A DNA stretch of 28,213 nt from JBMORL01 sp049322335 (GCA_049322335.1 JBMORL010000021.1:1-28213); one strand, 5' to 3'. Shown: positions 8,100 to 15,179, counted from the stretch's first letter. The notes: generated by a model not told the origin, from the letters alone. Numbers and translations are program-made.

Positions 8100-8184
8100 C
8101 CGGGGATTGCAAATCCCCGGTGATGTGGTGTGGGATTGTGCTTCGCTCAAATCCCACACAGCTTTTGGGCGAGGTCCAAAAGCT
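8100..8184 (-). repeat. Right REP-like array of three hairpins, inverted copy of the left one
   Basis: Hairpin A is CCGGGGATT (8100-8108) with AATCCCCGG (8112-8120), loop GCA. Hairpin B is GTGTGGGATT (8128-8137) with AATCCCACAC (8150-8159), loop GTGCTTCGCTCA. Hairpin C is AGCTTTTGG (8160-8168) with CCAAAAGCT (8176-8184). Read on the minus strand, A and B match the left array except for a few changes, several of which are paired and keep the stems. Hairpin C keeps only the palindromic character and the AGC/GCT ends. Its last base is the first base of the stop triplet of the minus-strand gene, so it may also terminate that transcript. Confidence 0.8.
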
Positions 8185-8510
8185 TAGTTGAGCTCCATGA
8201 GTTTTTCCTTGTACTCATTCAGCTCTTCGCGGTTATACGTGTTGTCGTATGCACAAACCAGTTGCATAAAATATTCAAATGGATTTCCCCCTTCTTCCGG
8301 ATCAAAGTCTTCGAGCACGAGATCGAATTCACCATTATTTTCCAGGTGTTCGTAGGTAAGGCGCACGATCTTGGTAAGGGTGGGATCTTTTATTTCAATA
8401 AAGTAATTGCGAAGTGTTTTAAGATCATTGATCACTTTTTCGCTGGCCCCGTTTTTTACATATTCCTGGCCAATGTTGTGGGCCAGTCGTTCAGCTTCTT
8501 TTCTTTCCAT
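8184..8510 (-). CDS. Small acidic hypothetical protein, 108 aa
   Basis: Not recognised. Starting at the ATG at 8510 it reads MERKEAERLAHNIGQEYVKNG and is acidic and helical, with no signal peptide, membrane segment or Cys cluster, so it is presumably cytoplasmic. Notable pieces are KVINDLKTLRNYFIEIKDP, VRLTYEHLENNGEFDLVLED and NPFEYFMQLVCAYDNTYNRE. The frame extends to a TTG at 8531, but that would overlap the dehydrogenase stop, so the ATG 10 bp after that stop is favoured. The spacing indicates co-transcription with the aldehyde dehydrogenase, and translational dependence is plausible; a functional link is only an inference. The stop codon coincides with the outer edge of the RAYT right-end hairpin. 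Confidence 0.7.
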   Translation of the reverse strand: MERKEAERLAHNIGQEYVKNGASEKVINDLKTLRNYFIEIKDPTLTKIVRLTYEHLENNGEFDLVLEDFDPEEGGNPFEYFMQLVCAYDNTYNREELNEYKEKLMELN

Positions 8511-8520
8511 GACGTGGTGT

Positions 8521-10074
8521 TTAGATATCAAATTTTATTCCTTGTGCCAAAGGTAATTCATTTCCGTAATTTATGGTATTGGTTTGCCTGCGCATATATA
8601 TTTTCCAGGCGTCCGACCCCGATTCTCTTCCTCCCCCGGTTTCTTTTTCACCTCCGAATGCGCCTCCTATCTCAGCCCCTGATGTGCCGATATTTACATT
8701 GGCGATACCACAATCCGATCCGGCACAGGAAAGGAATTTTTCGGCCTCACGCAAATGGTTGGTCATAATAGCTGACGACAGTCCCTGGACCACACCGTTC
8801 TGCATTTCTATAGCTTCTTCGGTGGTTTTGTAAGGCATAATATAAAGGATAGGCGCAAATGTTTCTTCCTGAACAATTTTATAGTGATTTTTAGCTTCGA
8901 TGATGGCGGGTTTTACATAGCATCCTGATTCGTAGCCGGCACCGGAAAGAACGCCACCTTCTACCACTGTTTTTCCCCCTTCTTTTTTCGCTTCTGCCAG
9001 TGCTTTTTCATACATCGTTACAGCCGCTTTGTCAATCAGGGGCCCAACGTGGTTATTTTGATCCAAAGGATTGCCGATTTTCAGTTGCGAATAGGCGGCA
9101 ACGAGCTTAGACTTTACTATTTCGTATACCGATTCGTGGATGATAAGTCTTCGTGTGGAGGTACAACGCTGACCAGCTGTTCCTACAGCGCCAAAAACAA
9201 CAGCGCGGATAGCGATATTCATATCGGCATTTTCGGTAATGATGATAGCATTGTTTCCCCCCAGTTCCAGCAGTGATTTTCCGAGGCGGGCACCTACGGA
9301 AGCCCCAACTGCTTTTCCCATTCGTGTAGAACCTGTTGCAGAGATAAGCGGAACACGTTTATCACCCGAAAGCAGCTCTCCTATTTTGTAGTCACCGATT
9401 ACGAGACAGGAAACGCCTTCGGGGACATTATTTTTTTTAAATACTTCGGCAGTAATATTCTGGCAGGCCACGGCACAGAGAGGAGTTTTTTCTGAAGGTT
9501 TCCAGATACAAACATCTCCGCACACCCAGGCAAGAGCGGTGTTCCACGACCAAACGGCTACCGGAAAATTAAAAGCAGAAATAATTCCTACTATTCCCAG
9601 CGGATGATATTGTTCATACATACGGTGAAGCGGACGCTCGCTGTGCATGGTAAGCCCATTTAGCTGGCGCGATAATCCTACGGCAAAGTCGCAGATATCG
9701 ATCATTTCCTGTACTTCACCCAGTCCTTCCTGCAATGATTTTCCCATTTCCCACGAAACCAGCTTTCCGAGATCGTTTTTGTGTTTACGCAGTTCTTCAC
9801 CCAGTTGACGGATTACTTCTCCTCTTTTTGGGGCGGGAACATTTCGCCATATTTTAAAAGCCTCACCGGCTTTCAGAACGGCAGCTTCGTAGTCTACTTC
9901 AGAAGCCGACAAAATGGAGCCGATATATGAACCATCAACAGGAGAAAATGATTTTATTTCTTCCCCGCGGGTAGAAAACCAGTAAGAACCGGTGGACGCA
10001 CCGCTGTTTTTTTCTTTGATACCCAGTTGATCTAAAACGGATGAAATTCCGCTGGGAGATGCTACTTCTGCCAT
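8521..10074 (-). CDS. Aldehyde dehydrogenase, ALDH7 (antiquitin)-like; probable alpha-aminoadipic semialdehyde dehydrogenase
   Basis: A 517-residue cytoplasmic NAD(P)-dependent aldehyde dehydrogenase. ALDH7 members oxidise alpha-aminoadipic semialdehyde (in equilibrium with piperideine-6-carboxylate) to aminoadipate in lysine breakdown. Seen in the sequence: oxyanion Asn169 in SAFNFPVAVWSWN, cofactor loop ATGSTRMG near 246-253, general base Glu270 in LLELGGNNA, and catalytic Cys304 in GTAGQRCTSTRR. The C-terminal signature SGAEIGGAFGGEKETGGGRE followed by SDAWKIYMRRQTNTINYG is characteristic of ALDH7 rather than other ALDH classes. Length fits the family. The ATG at 10074 has a -7 box 16 nt upstream. 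No other lysine-catabolism gene is in the window, so the physiological substrate is inferred from subfamily only; it could oxidise other aldehydes. The small gene at 8184-8510 follows after 10 bp. Confidence 0.9.
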   Translation of the reverse strand: MAEVASPSGISSVLDQLGIKEKNSGASTGSYWFSTRGEEIKSFSPVDGSYIGSILSASEVDYEAAVLKAGEAFKIWRNVPAPKRGEVIRQLGEELRKHKNDLGKLVSWEMGKSLQEGLGEVQEMIDICDFAVGLSRQLNGLTMHSERPLHRMYEQYHPLGIVGIISAFNFPVAVWSWNTALAWVCGDVCIWKPSEKTPLCAVACQNITAEVFKKNNVPEGVSCLVIGDYKIGELLSGDKRVPLISATGSTRMGKAVGASVGARLGKSLLELGGNNAIIITENADMNIAIRAVVFGAVGTAGQRCTSTRRLIIHESVYEIVKSKLVAAYSQLKIGNPLDQNNHVGPLIDKAAVTMYEKALAEAKKEGGKTVVEGGVLSGAGYESGCYVKPAIIEAKNHYKIVQEETFAPILYIMPYKTTEEAIEMQNGVVQGLSSAIMTNHLREAEKFLSCAGSDCGIANVNIGTSGAEIGGAFGGEKETGGGRESGSDAWKIYMRRQTNTINYGNELPLAQGIKFDI

Positions 10075-10090
10075 AAGTATGAATTTATGG

Positions 10091-10098
10091 CAAATTTA
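10091..10098 (-). promoter_or_regulatory. -7 box for the aldehyde dehydrogenase
   Basis: Minus strand TAAATTTG, an exact match to the Bacteroidota -7 consensus TAnnTTTG, ending 16 nt before the ATG at 10074. No good -33 TTTG is seen at the usual spacing. It implies a very short leader. Confidence 0.4.
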
Positions 10099-10173
10099 GG
10101 AAATAGTTGGCAGGTATTTAAGAAAAAGGGAGACAGAGAAAAACCGGATAAACCCGGAATGAGCATAAAACAT

Positions 10174-10290
10174 TTTATTGCGGAATTTGGGAGAAAAAAC
10201 CACGGAGGAAAATTCACACGGAGCCGGAGAGGATTTTGGAAAGAATTTTAAGCCGGAAGAAACATTCAAAATTTATTGCAGAATTTGGGA
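10174..10290. repeat. Gene-free spacer with short direct repeats
   Basis: The 279 bp between 10075 and 10353 hold no credible gene. A 19-nt segment TTTATTGCGGAATTTGGGA at 10174-10192 recurs with one change (G to A) at 10272-10290, 98 bp later. Between them CACGGAG occurs twice (10201-10207 and 10217-10223). This may be debris of a dispersed intergenic repeat. No clear terminator for the gene ending at 10354 was found. Confidence 0.4.
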
Positions 10291-10353
10291 AAAATCAACC
10301 CGATTCCATCCATTCCCCCTGCTCCTCTATACCTTAGTAGTTCTGTTCCCGGC

Positions 10354-11217
10354 TCAATTCTTCACCATCAGTCCCAGTGAAGTTTTGATTTTCTCATTCA
10401 TTTGTATGGCCAGGGGATAGAAGTAATCATTTCTGATTTTGCTGAGGTCGTAGATGCCCACGGGCATCATCCCGGTTACAGCACCGGAAGAAAGTTTTTT
10501 GCCATTTAAATCAAAAAACGAATAATGAACCTTTATGCGCACCTGCCGGGTGGATTCGGAGGAAAAAATAATATCCAGCTGGTTAATGAAAAGAAAATGA
10601 TCGGCATTGTAGTATTTGTTCAGCTCGTTGAAAAGATTTTTATTCAGAACGGTTACATCCATGAATTTTTCACGGTTGTCTTCTGAAGAAACGATCTGCC
10701 CGTTTTCTATACGTGTTCCGGGATCGGGTGTTTGTGTTTTGTTTTCTGCGTTTTGTGGCTCGCGCTTAAGGGTAATTTTTCCGAAAGGTTTTTTATTTTC
10801 TTCTTTTGTTTTCGTTTTATCTTCTGTAGTTTTTTCTTTCGGTTCGGCAGGGAGGGGTTCGTAAACATATTCTACCGATGAATACACATAATGTAATTCT
10901 TTTTTGATGCTATCGATGCGGGTGGAATAAAGGCAATACGAGTCGAGGGTTTCATCTGTACGAAAGGCCACCGATTCTACCAGGTTTTGTCTCATTTTTT
11001 CGTTCACCTGTTCAAATGTAAGCCCGTTATAAGCACCCACTTCCTTATCGATCTGGCTCATATACATTTTGGGCTCGAAAGGAATAACGAGAATAGTTTT
11101 TCCCCGCTGCGGCAAGGTGTCTTCCGTTATATTCACCTTTTCCTTTTCAATAAAGGTGTTGTTTTGCGCGGTTGATAAAAGCGGCAGGCACAGGAAGGAT
11201 AAAAGCAGTTTTCGCAT
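10354..11217 (-). CDS. Secreted hypothetical protein, 287 aa
   Basis: A periplasmic or envelope protein of unknown function. The ATG at 11217 opens a Sec signal peptide (MRKLLLSFLCLPLLSTAQ); the frame continues seven codons up to a TTG that is not needed. The mature part begins with KTILVIPFEPKMYMSQIDKE and GLTFEQVNEKMRQNLVESVAF, a pattern I associate with unnamed Bacteroidota envelope proteins. A low-complexity charged linker (residues about 125-185, rich in Lys, Glu, Thr and Pro) separates it from a C-terminal domain with VLNKNLFNELNKYYNADHF, QVRIKVHYSFFDLNGKKLS and VGIYDLSKIRNDYFYPLA. It has no lipobox or T9SS sorting domain. It lies 82 bp downstream of rseP on the same strand, with its own candidate -7 box, so it may be transcribed independently. 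Confidence 0.75.
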   Translation of the reverse strand: MRKLLLSFLCLPLLSTAQNNTFIEKEKVNITEDTLPQRGKTILVIPFEPKMYMSQIDKEVGAYNGLTFEQVNEKMRQNLVESVAFRTDETLDSYCLYSTRIDSIKKELHYVYSSVEYVYEPLPAEPKEKTTEDKTKTKEENKKPFGKITLKREPQNAENKTQTPDPGTRIENGQIVSSEDNREKFMDVTVLNKNLFNELNKYYNADHFLFINQLDIIFSSESTRQVRIKVHYSFFDLNGKKLSSGAVTGMMPVGIYDLSKIRNDYFYPLAIQMNEKIKTSLGLMVKN

Positions 11218-11235
11218 AAGGTAAAGGTTAATACC

Positions 11236-11243
11236 CAAAATTA
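11236..11243 (-). promoter_or_regulatory. -7 box for the 287-residue secreted protein
   Basis: Minus strand TAATTTTG, an exact TAnnTTTG match, ending 18 nt before the ATG at 11217 and lying in the spacer after rseP. No convincing -33 element. The position mirrors the boxes at 10091 and 12636. Confidence 0.4.
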
Positions 11244-11299
11244 AAGCGAATAGCGGGCCTTATTTTTCCCTTCCGGGGCAATGAATGAACAGGGAAAAG

Positions 11300-12616
11300 T
11301 TAATTAAACAGCTTTACGATATCGTTTCCGTTGGCATACAGCAGCAATCCCAGCAGGAAAATCATGCCAATCATCTGAGCCACTTCCAGCACTTTTTGAG
11401 AAGGTGCTTTTCCGCGTATCATTTCAATAATAAGAAACAACACGTGTCCGCCATCAAGAGCCGGGATAGGTAAAAGATTCATAAAAGCCAGTATAATGGA
11501 AATAAACGCGGTGAGTTTCCAGAACTGGTGCCAGTCCCAGGAGGAAGGAAACAACCCGCCAATGGAACCAAATCCACCGATACTTTTAGCTCCTGCCGAA
11601 GAGAATAAAAAGCGAAGGGAAAAGACGTAATCGCGCAACGTTTGTGCGCCATCCGTTATACCGGCAGGAATGGCAGCAAAAAATCCGTATTCAATATGGT
11701 TGAAATGATAAATATCTTTTGGTTTTTTCGGGGCTATGCCAATGGTTCCGTTTTCGGTAGTGGTTACTTTTAAAGTAAGCAATTCATTTCCGCGGTATAG
11801 GTCGATAGTGATTTCTTTGTTTTTTTCGCTGTTGATGGACAGGGCCACATCGGTAAAAAAACGGGTGGGTTTTCCATTGATGGCAATAATACTGTCCCCT
11901 GTTTTTATTCCTGCTTTTTCTGCCGGTTCGCCTGCCACTACAGAATCAATAACAGAAGGAACAGGAGCAAAAAACAAGCCCTTCGTTCCGCTTTCTATCA
12001 TTTCATAAACGATGTCATCAGGAAGCGTGATGGTTTGCCTCGATCCATTGCGTTCAACTTCAATGGCGCGCGCATCATTCAGCAGAATTTCGCGGTTAAT
12101 CCCCTGGAAATCTTCGGGCACCTCACCTTCTATTGAAATAATTTTATCGCCATGCTGAAAACCATATTTCATGGCCAGCGAATCACACTCCACCCCGTAT
12201 TTCATTTCCGAAAGCGGAAGTTGATCTTTTCCCCACGTGAAAAGAATAAAAATGTAAATAATGAACCCGAGGATGAGGTTTACAGTAACGCCACCAATCA
12301 TGATAATGAGGCGCTGCCACGCTGGTTTGGCACGAAATTCCCAGGGCTGCGGGGGAAGTTTCATCTGTTCCTTGTCCATGCTTTCATCAATCATCCCTGC
12401 GATCTTCACATATCCTCCCAGCGGAAGCCAGCCAAGGCCCCACTCTGTTTCGCCCTTTTTAAACTTAAACAGCGAAAACCATGGATTGAAAAACAGGTAA
12501 AATTTTTCGACACGGGTTTTAAATAAACGCGCGGGAATAAAATGGCCCAGCTCGTGCAACACAATGAGTATTGACAAACTAAGTATTAATTGTCCCGCTT
12601 TTATCCAAAAATCCAT
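11300..12616 (-). CDS. rseP: Intramembrane zinc metalloprotease RseP (site-2 protease family)
   Basis: An inner-membrane site-2 protease that cleaves transmembrane segments, classically of anti-sigma factors, releasing an envelope-stress signal. The first membrane helix carries the zinc motif H21-E-L-G-H25 (VLHELGHFIPARLF). A PDZ domain occupies roughly residues 210-285 (GEPAEKAGIKTGDSIIAINGKP), with a degenerate first PDZ before it (FQHGDKIISIEGEVPEDFQG). The third zinc ligand motif is in NLLPIPALDGGH, Asp about 388, inside a C-terminal membrane helix; a last helix (IGMIFLLGLLLY) follows. The length, 438 aa, fits Bacteroidota RseP. The ATG at 12616 gives the expected short periplasmic N-terminus. 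The anti-sigma substrate is not encoded here. Separated from dxr by one opposite-strand gene. Confidence 0.92.
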   Translation of the reverse strand: MDFWIKAGQLILSLSILIVLHELGHFIPARLFKTRVEKFYLFFNPWFSLFKFKKGETEWGLGWLPLGGYVKIAGMIDESMDKEQMKLPPQPWEFRAKPAWQRLIIMIGGVTVNLILGFIIYIFILFTWGKDQLPLSEMKYGVECDSLAMKYGFQHGDKIISIEGEVPEDFQGINREILLNDARAIEVERNGSRQTITLPDDIVYEMIESGTKGLFFAPVPSVIDSVVAGEPAEKAGIKTGDSIIAINGKPTRFFTDVALSINSEKNKEITIDLYRGNELLTLKVTTTENGTIGIAPKKPKDIYHFNHIEYGFFAAIPAGITDGAQTLRDYVFSLRFLFSSAGAKSIGGFGSIGGLFPSSWDWHQFWKLTAFISIILAFMNLLPIPALDGGHVLFLIIEMIRGKAPSQKVLEVAQMIGMIFLLGLLLYANGNDIVKLFN

Positions 12617-12635
12617 GTGAAAATAAGTAAGGCTG

Positions 12636-12643
12636 CAAAAGTA
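12636..12643 (-). promoter_or_regulatory. -7 box for rseP
   Basis: Minus strand TACTTTTG, an exact TAnnTTTG match, ending 19 nt upstream of the rseP ATG. The rest of the 156-bp divergent spacer (12617-12772) has no other convincing element; for the plus-strand gene a weak TAACTTTA lies at 12725-12732. Confidence 0.4.
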
Positions 12644-12772
12644 ACAAAATAAGCCAAGTCATAGCGGGAGAATGCAGAAACGGTTTTCTTTGCGGGCAAA
12701 AGGACAAATACGGTAATCAACCTATAACTTTAAGCCCGCTTCAGCGTTTCATACTCATCAACACAAAAACCC

Positions 12773-13936
12773 ATGAAAAAACTATTGTTCCTGCTTCCCG
12801 CCCTGCTGTTTGTCAATCGTTTATTGGCCGATTCTCCGCTAACATCCACTGATTTTTATGCCGTCTACAATGATGTACCGGTTGTAAACAAGGCTTCCGA
12901 AGGCAAATTTGATAAGGAAACCATTGCTTTTTTTGACGGGGCACACCCGATCGACCAGAAAATAGCAGTGGTAAACGCCCTTTCCTGGGGAAAAACAGAA
13001 CATATTACAGCCTATATCGCACATCTTAAAACAAAATACAATCTCACCCAGGCCTTTTTCGATTCGGTGTTTGTATTCAGGGGCGATGAACCCGAAATGT
13101 ATCCGGGCACAGAAAAACTTACCACCGATGAAATGCTGGTGTTGGGCTATATGCAGGCGATGAGCGATTATTTCCAGCCGCTGAAAGGATATTCGCTGGC
13201 GTTTCATTCTTACCTGAAAGAAAAAACAAGAACACATGCTGTAGTGCTGGGATTAATTGTTTCGCAATACGCAATGGATTCTGACTGGTGTATGGTTTAC
13301 CAGGTGATGCATTCCATGCGCGAAGCAGAAGAAATTACCATCAATAATTTCAGGGAAGAGGCCCTGCAGATTATTTTTGATTATATCGGCATGTATGAAT
13401 CATCCTGCTATGAAGGAACAGATGAATATGAAACAGAAGAAACTTCACTTATCCAGGAGCCGGTGTATTATAATAAACCGGAAAAAAAACAGGAAAACAA
13501 GGGCAAAAAAAATCATGCCGACCTGGTGATTGAAAAAGTAATGATGCCCGACTACGTGGATGAAATTGCCGGAACACGTGTGCTGGTAATTATACGAAAC
13601 AAAGGATCGGTGCAAAGCGTGGAAACCAATGCTAAAATGACAGACGTGGATCTTAACCGCACACAGGCGGCTGCGGAGGGGTTGAAAGGATACGAACTGG
13701 ATATTGCAGACGAAAGCTATTATGAAAAAGATCCCTCTGCCAACGATGCTTATTTTGAAAGCTGGGCAGTGATTCCTGCGCTTGCCCCGGGAGAGTTATA
13801 TGTGATAGAATTAAAAGTTTTTAACTACTGGATATATGATCCGAACTGTGAAATAAAAATAACACTTGATGTTGATGACAATATCACCGAGCCCGATGAA
13901 AAAAACAATGCGAAGATTTTTGTGATGGGAGGATAG
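12773..13936 (+). CDS. Secreted protein with C-terminal CARDB-like domain, 387 aa
   Basis: Signal peptide MKKLLFLLPALLFVNRLLA (ATG at 12773). The N-terminal two thirds is an unrecognised, largely helical domain (VNALSWGKTEHITAYIAHLK, EMLVLGYMQAMSDYFQPLKG, MVYQVMHSMREAEEITINN). A charged linker with KPEKKQENKGKKNHADLVIE follows near residues 236-256. The C-terminal about 130 residues resemble a CARDB (cell-adhesion-related) Ig fold: it starts ADLVIEKVMMPDYVDEI, has VLVIIRNKGSVQSVET, and closes with KITLDVDDNITEPDEKNNA, the typical D-x-x-N-x-I-x-E-x-D-E-x-N-N ending. No T9SS sorting domain or lipobox, so probably periplasmic. It is transcribed against both rseP and dxr, interrupting that pair; its stop lies 28 bp from the convergent dxr stop. 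Function unknown. Confidence 0.75.
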   Translation: MKKLLFLLPALLFVNRLLADSPLTSTDFYAVYNDVPVVNKASEGKFDKETIAFFDGAHPIDQKIAVVNALSWGKTEHITAYIAHLKTKYNLTQAFFDSVFVFRGDEPEMYPGTEKLTTDEMLVLGYMQAMSDYFQPLKGYSLAFHSYLKEKTRTHAVVLGLIVSQYAMDSDWCMVYQVMHSMREAEEITINNFREEALQIIFDYIGMYESSCYEGTDEYETEETSLIQEPVYYNKPEKKQENKGKKNHADLVIEKVMMPDYVDEIAGTRVLVIIRNKGSVQSVETNAKMTDVDLNRTQAAAEGLKGYELDIADESYYEKDPSANDAYFESWAVIPALAPGELYVIELKVFNYWIYDPNCEIKITLDVDDNITEPDEKNNAKIFVMGG

Positions 13937-13964
13937 AAGACAACGGCTGATGCCACTTAACAGG

Positions 13965-15113
13965 CTAGACAAAAGCCAATGCTTTTTTCCTTGTTTCATT
14001 GTCGCTTTGCACATAATCCTCATAAGACGGATGCGCAATATGATGATACTTTTCCAGTGAATTTTCGTTCAGGCGGAAAATATCAGTAAATGAAATTTTT
14101 TCTTCGAGAAATAACTGAACAGCAACTTCGTTTGAAGCGTTCAGCACACAGGGTGCGTTGCCTCCTTTTTCGAGGGCGGCATAAGCCAGTGAAAGATTCC
14201 TGAAATTTTCCGTATCAGGTTTTTCGAAAGTAAGCGAAGGATATTTTAAAAAGTCGAATCGTTGATATGAATTGGCCATTCTTTTCGGATAACCCAGTGC
14301 ATACTGGATAGGAAGGCGCATATCAGGCAGCCCCATTTGTGCTTTCATGCTTCCATCGGCAAACTGAACCATGCTGTGTATAACGGACTGCGGATGAACG
14401 ATAACATCAATTTGTTCTTTTTTTAATCCGAATAGCCATTTGGCTTCAATTACTTCCAGGCCCTTGTTCATCATGGTGGCCGAATCAATGGTGATTTTAG
14501 CGCCCATATTCCAGTTGGGGTGTTTAAGGGCCTGCTCACGCGTCACTTTTTCAAGTTGTTCCTTTTTCATTCCCCTGAACGGGCCGCCCGAAGCGGTGAG
14601 ATAAATTTTTTCAACAGGATTTTGAAATTCTCCTGCCAGGCATTGAAAAATAGCCGAGTGTTCCGAGTCCACCGGATAAATATTTACGCCATTTTCTTTA
14701 CAAAGTTTTGTGATAAGTTCACCGGCCACCACAAGGGTTTCTTTGTTGGCCAGCGCAATATTTTTCCCGGCTTTAACAGCAGCAATCGTAGGCTGCAATC
14801 CCGAATAGCCTACCATAGCGGTCAGCACAATATCAACAGAAGAAAATTGCACACACTGGCAGATGGAGGAAATACCGGCATAAACTTTTATCTCTTCATT
14901 TTTTAACGCGTCTTTAACGAAAGCGTATTGCGATTCATCAGCAATTACTATCACGTCAGGTTTGAATTTTTTGGCCTGTTCAATTAACAGTGCTGCGTTT
15001 TTATTGGCGGTAAGCAGTTCAACAGAAAAAAAATCAGGATTTTTTTCGATCACATCCAGCGCCTGTGTTCCGATAGAACCGGTTGATCCCAGTATGGCAA
15101 CACCTTTTTTCAT
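13965..15113 (-). CDS. dxr: 1-deoxy-D-xylulose-5-phosphate reductoisomerase
   Basis: Second enzyme of the MEP isoprenoid pathway: NADPH- and metal-dependent conversion of DXP to MEP in the cytoplasm. From the ATG at 15113 the protein (382 aa) starts MKKGVAILGSTGSIGTQAL, with the GSTGSIG dinucleotide loop. Further hallmarks are AVKAGKNIALANKETLV, the metal-site motif YPVDSEHSAIFQCL (Asp and Glu ligands), LTASGGPFRG, the block from HPNWNMGAKITIDSATMMNK to GLEVIEA that includes the flexible loop and catalytic Glu, and VHPQSVIHSMVQFADGS. An in-frame ATG at 15132-15134 would add MFNGSKN, but the family normally starts at the lysine-rich MKK before the glycine loop. Length and all active-site residues are normal. 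It follows the SpoIIE receptor genes on the same strand with a 97-bp spacer containing a hairpin. Confidence 0.95.
   Translation of the reverse strand: MKKGVAILGSTGSIGTQALDVIEKNPDFFSVELLTANKNAALLIEQAKKFKPDVIVIADESQYAFVKDALKNEEIKVYAGISSICQCVQFSSVDIVLTAMVGYSGLQPTIAAVKAGKNIALANKETLVVAGELITKLCKENGVNIYPVDSEHSAIFQCLAGEFQNPVEKIYLTASGGPFRGMKKEQLEKVTREQALKHPNWNMGAKITIDSATMMNKGLEVIEAKWLFGLKKEQIDVIVHPQSVIHSMVQFADGSMKAQMGLPDMRLPIQYALGYPKRMANSYQRFDFLKYPSLTFEKPDTENFRNLSLAYAALEKGGNAPCVLNASNEVAVQLFLEEKISFTDIFRLNENSLEKYHHIAHPSYEDYVQSDNETRKKALAFV
13971..13988 (+). terminator. Possible terminator of the CARDB gene inside the dxr 3' end
   Basis: AAAAGC-CAAT-GCTTTT followed by TT on the plus strand, 35 bp after the CARDB stop. 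The stem is short and AT-rich (two G/C pairs) and lies in the last codons of the convergent dxr, so its sequence is also set by coding need. Weak. Confidence 0.3.
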
Positions 15114-15147
15114 ATTCTTACTCCCATTAAACATACATCGTCAATGA

Positions 15148-15179
15148 GAGACGAAAGCAATCTTAAATTGCTTTGTCTC
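15148..15179. repeat. Strong imperfect hairpin in the dxr upstream spacer
   Basis: GAGAC-G-AAAGCAAT (15148-15161), loop CTTAA, ATTGCTTT-GTCTC (15167-15179): 13 paired bases with a single bulged G. Neither side has a T run, so it is a poor intrinsic terminator. With the flanking CGTCAATGA it resembles the dispersed intergenic palindromes built around CGTCATTGC and AAGCAAT that I recall from several bacterial groups. That family assignment is from memory, not a search. Confidence 0.5.

Larger units (their letters stand above)
7381..8184 (+). mobile_element. RAYT element: transposase gene with inverted triple-hairpin ends
   Basis: A single transposase gene sits between two hairpin arrays that are inverted copies of each other. 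Aligning 7398-7458 with the reverse complement of the right end, I count about 9 differences in 61 nt. Order from the outside inward at both ends is hairpin C, hairpin B, hairpin A, then the gene. This is the arrangement of REP sequences around REP-associated tyrosine transposases, in which the host-domesticated enzyme acts on the palindromes as single strands. No target-site duplication or IS200/605-type tnpB is visible. The element lies between two convergently facing host genes, its right end touching the stop codon of the gene at 8184-8510. Confidence 0.8.

Noticed and set aside
7252..8184. IS200/IS605 insertion sequence
   Set aside because: The transposase has the RAYT-type YIHQNPVRA and SSARNY motifs, no tnpB is present, and the ends are REP-like hairpin arrays.
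8130..8768. 212-codon plus-strand frame opposite the small acidic protein and the dehydrogenase end
   Set aside because: Composition rich in Phe, His and Trp typical of antisense reading; both real genes on the minus strand explain the region.
10178..10420. 80-codon plus-strand frame in the spacer
   Set aside because: It starts at a weak codon context, contains the short direct repeats and runs into the antisense of the gene ending at 10354.
15114..15134. Seven-codon longer start of dxr (ATG at 15132-15134)
   Set aside because: The conserved protein begins at the MKK immediately before the glycine-rich nucleotide loop; the longer start remains possible.
15148..15179. Intrinsic terminator of the SpoIIE receptor transcript
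   Set aside because: A strong stem, but no U tract follows on either strand.
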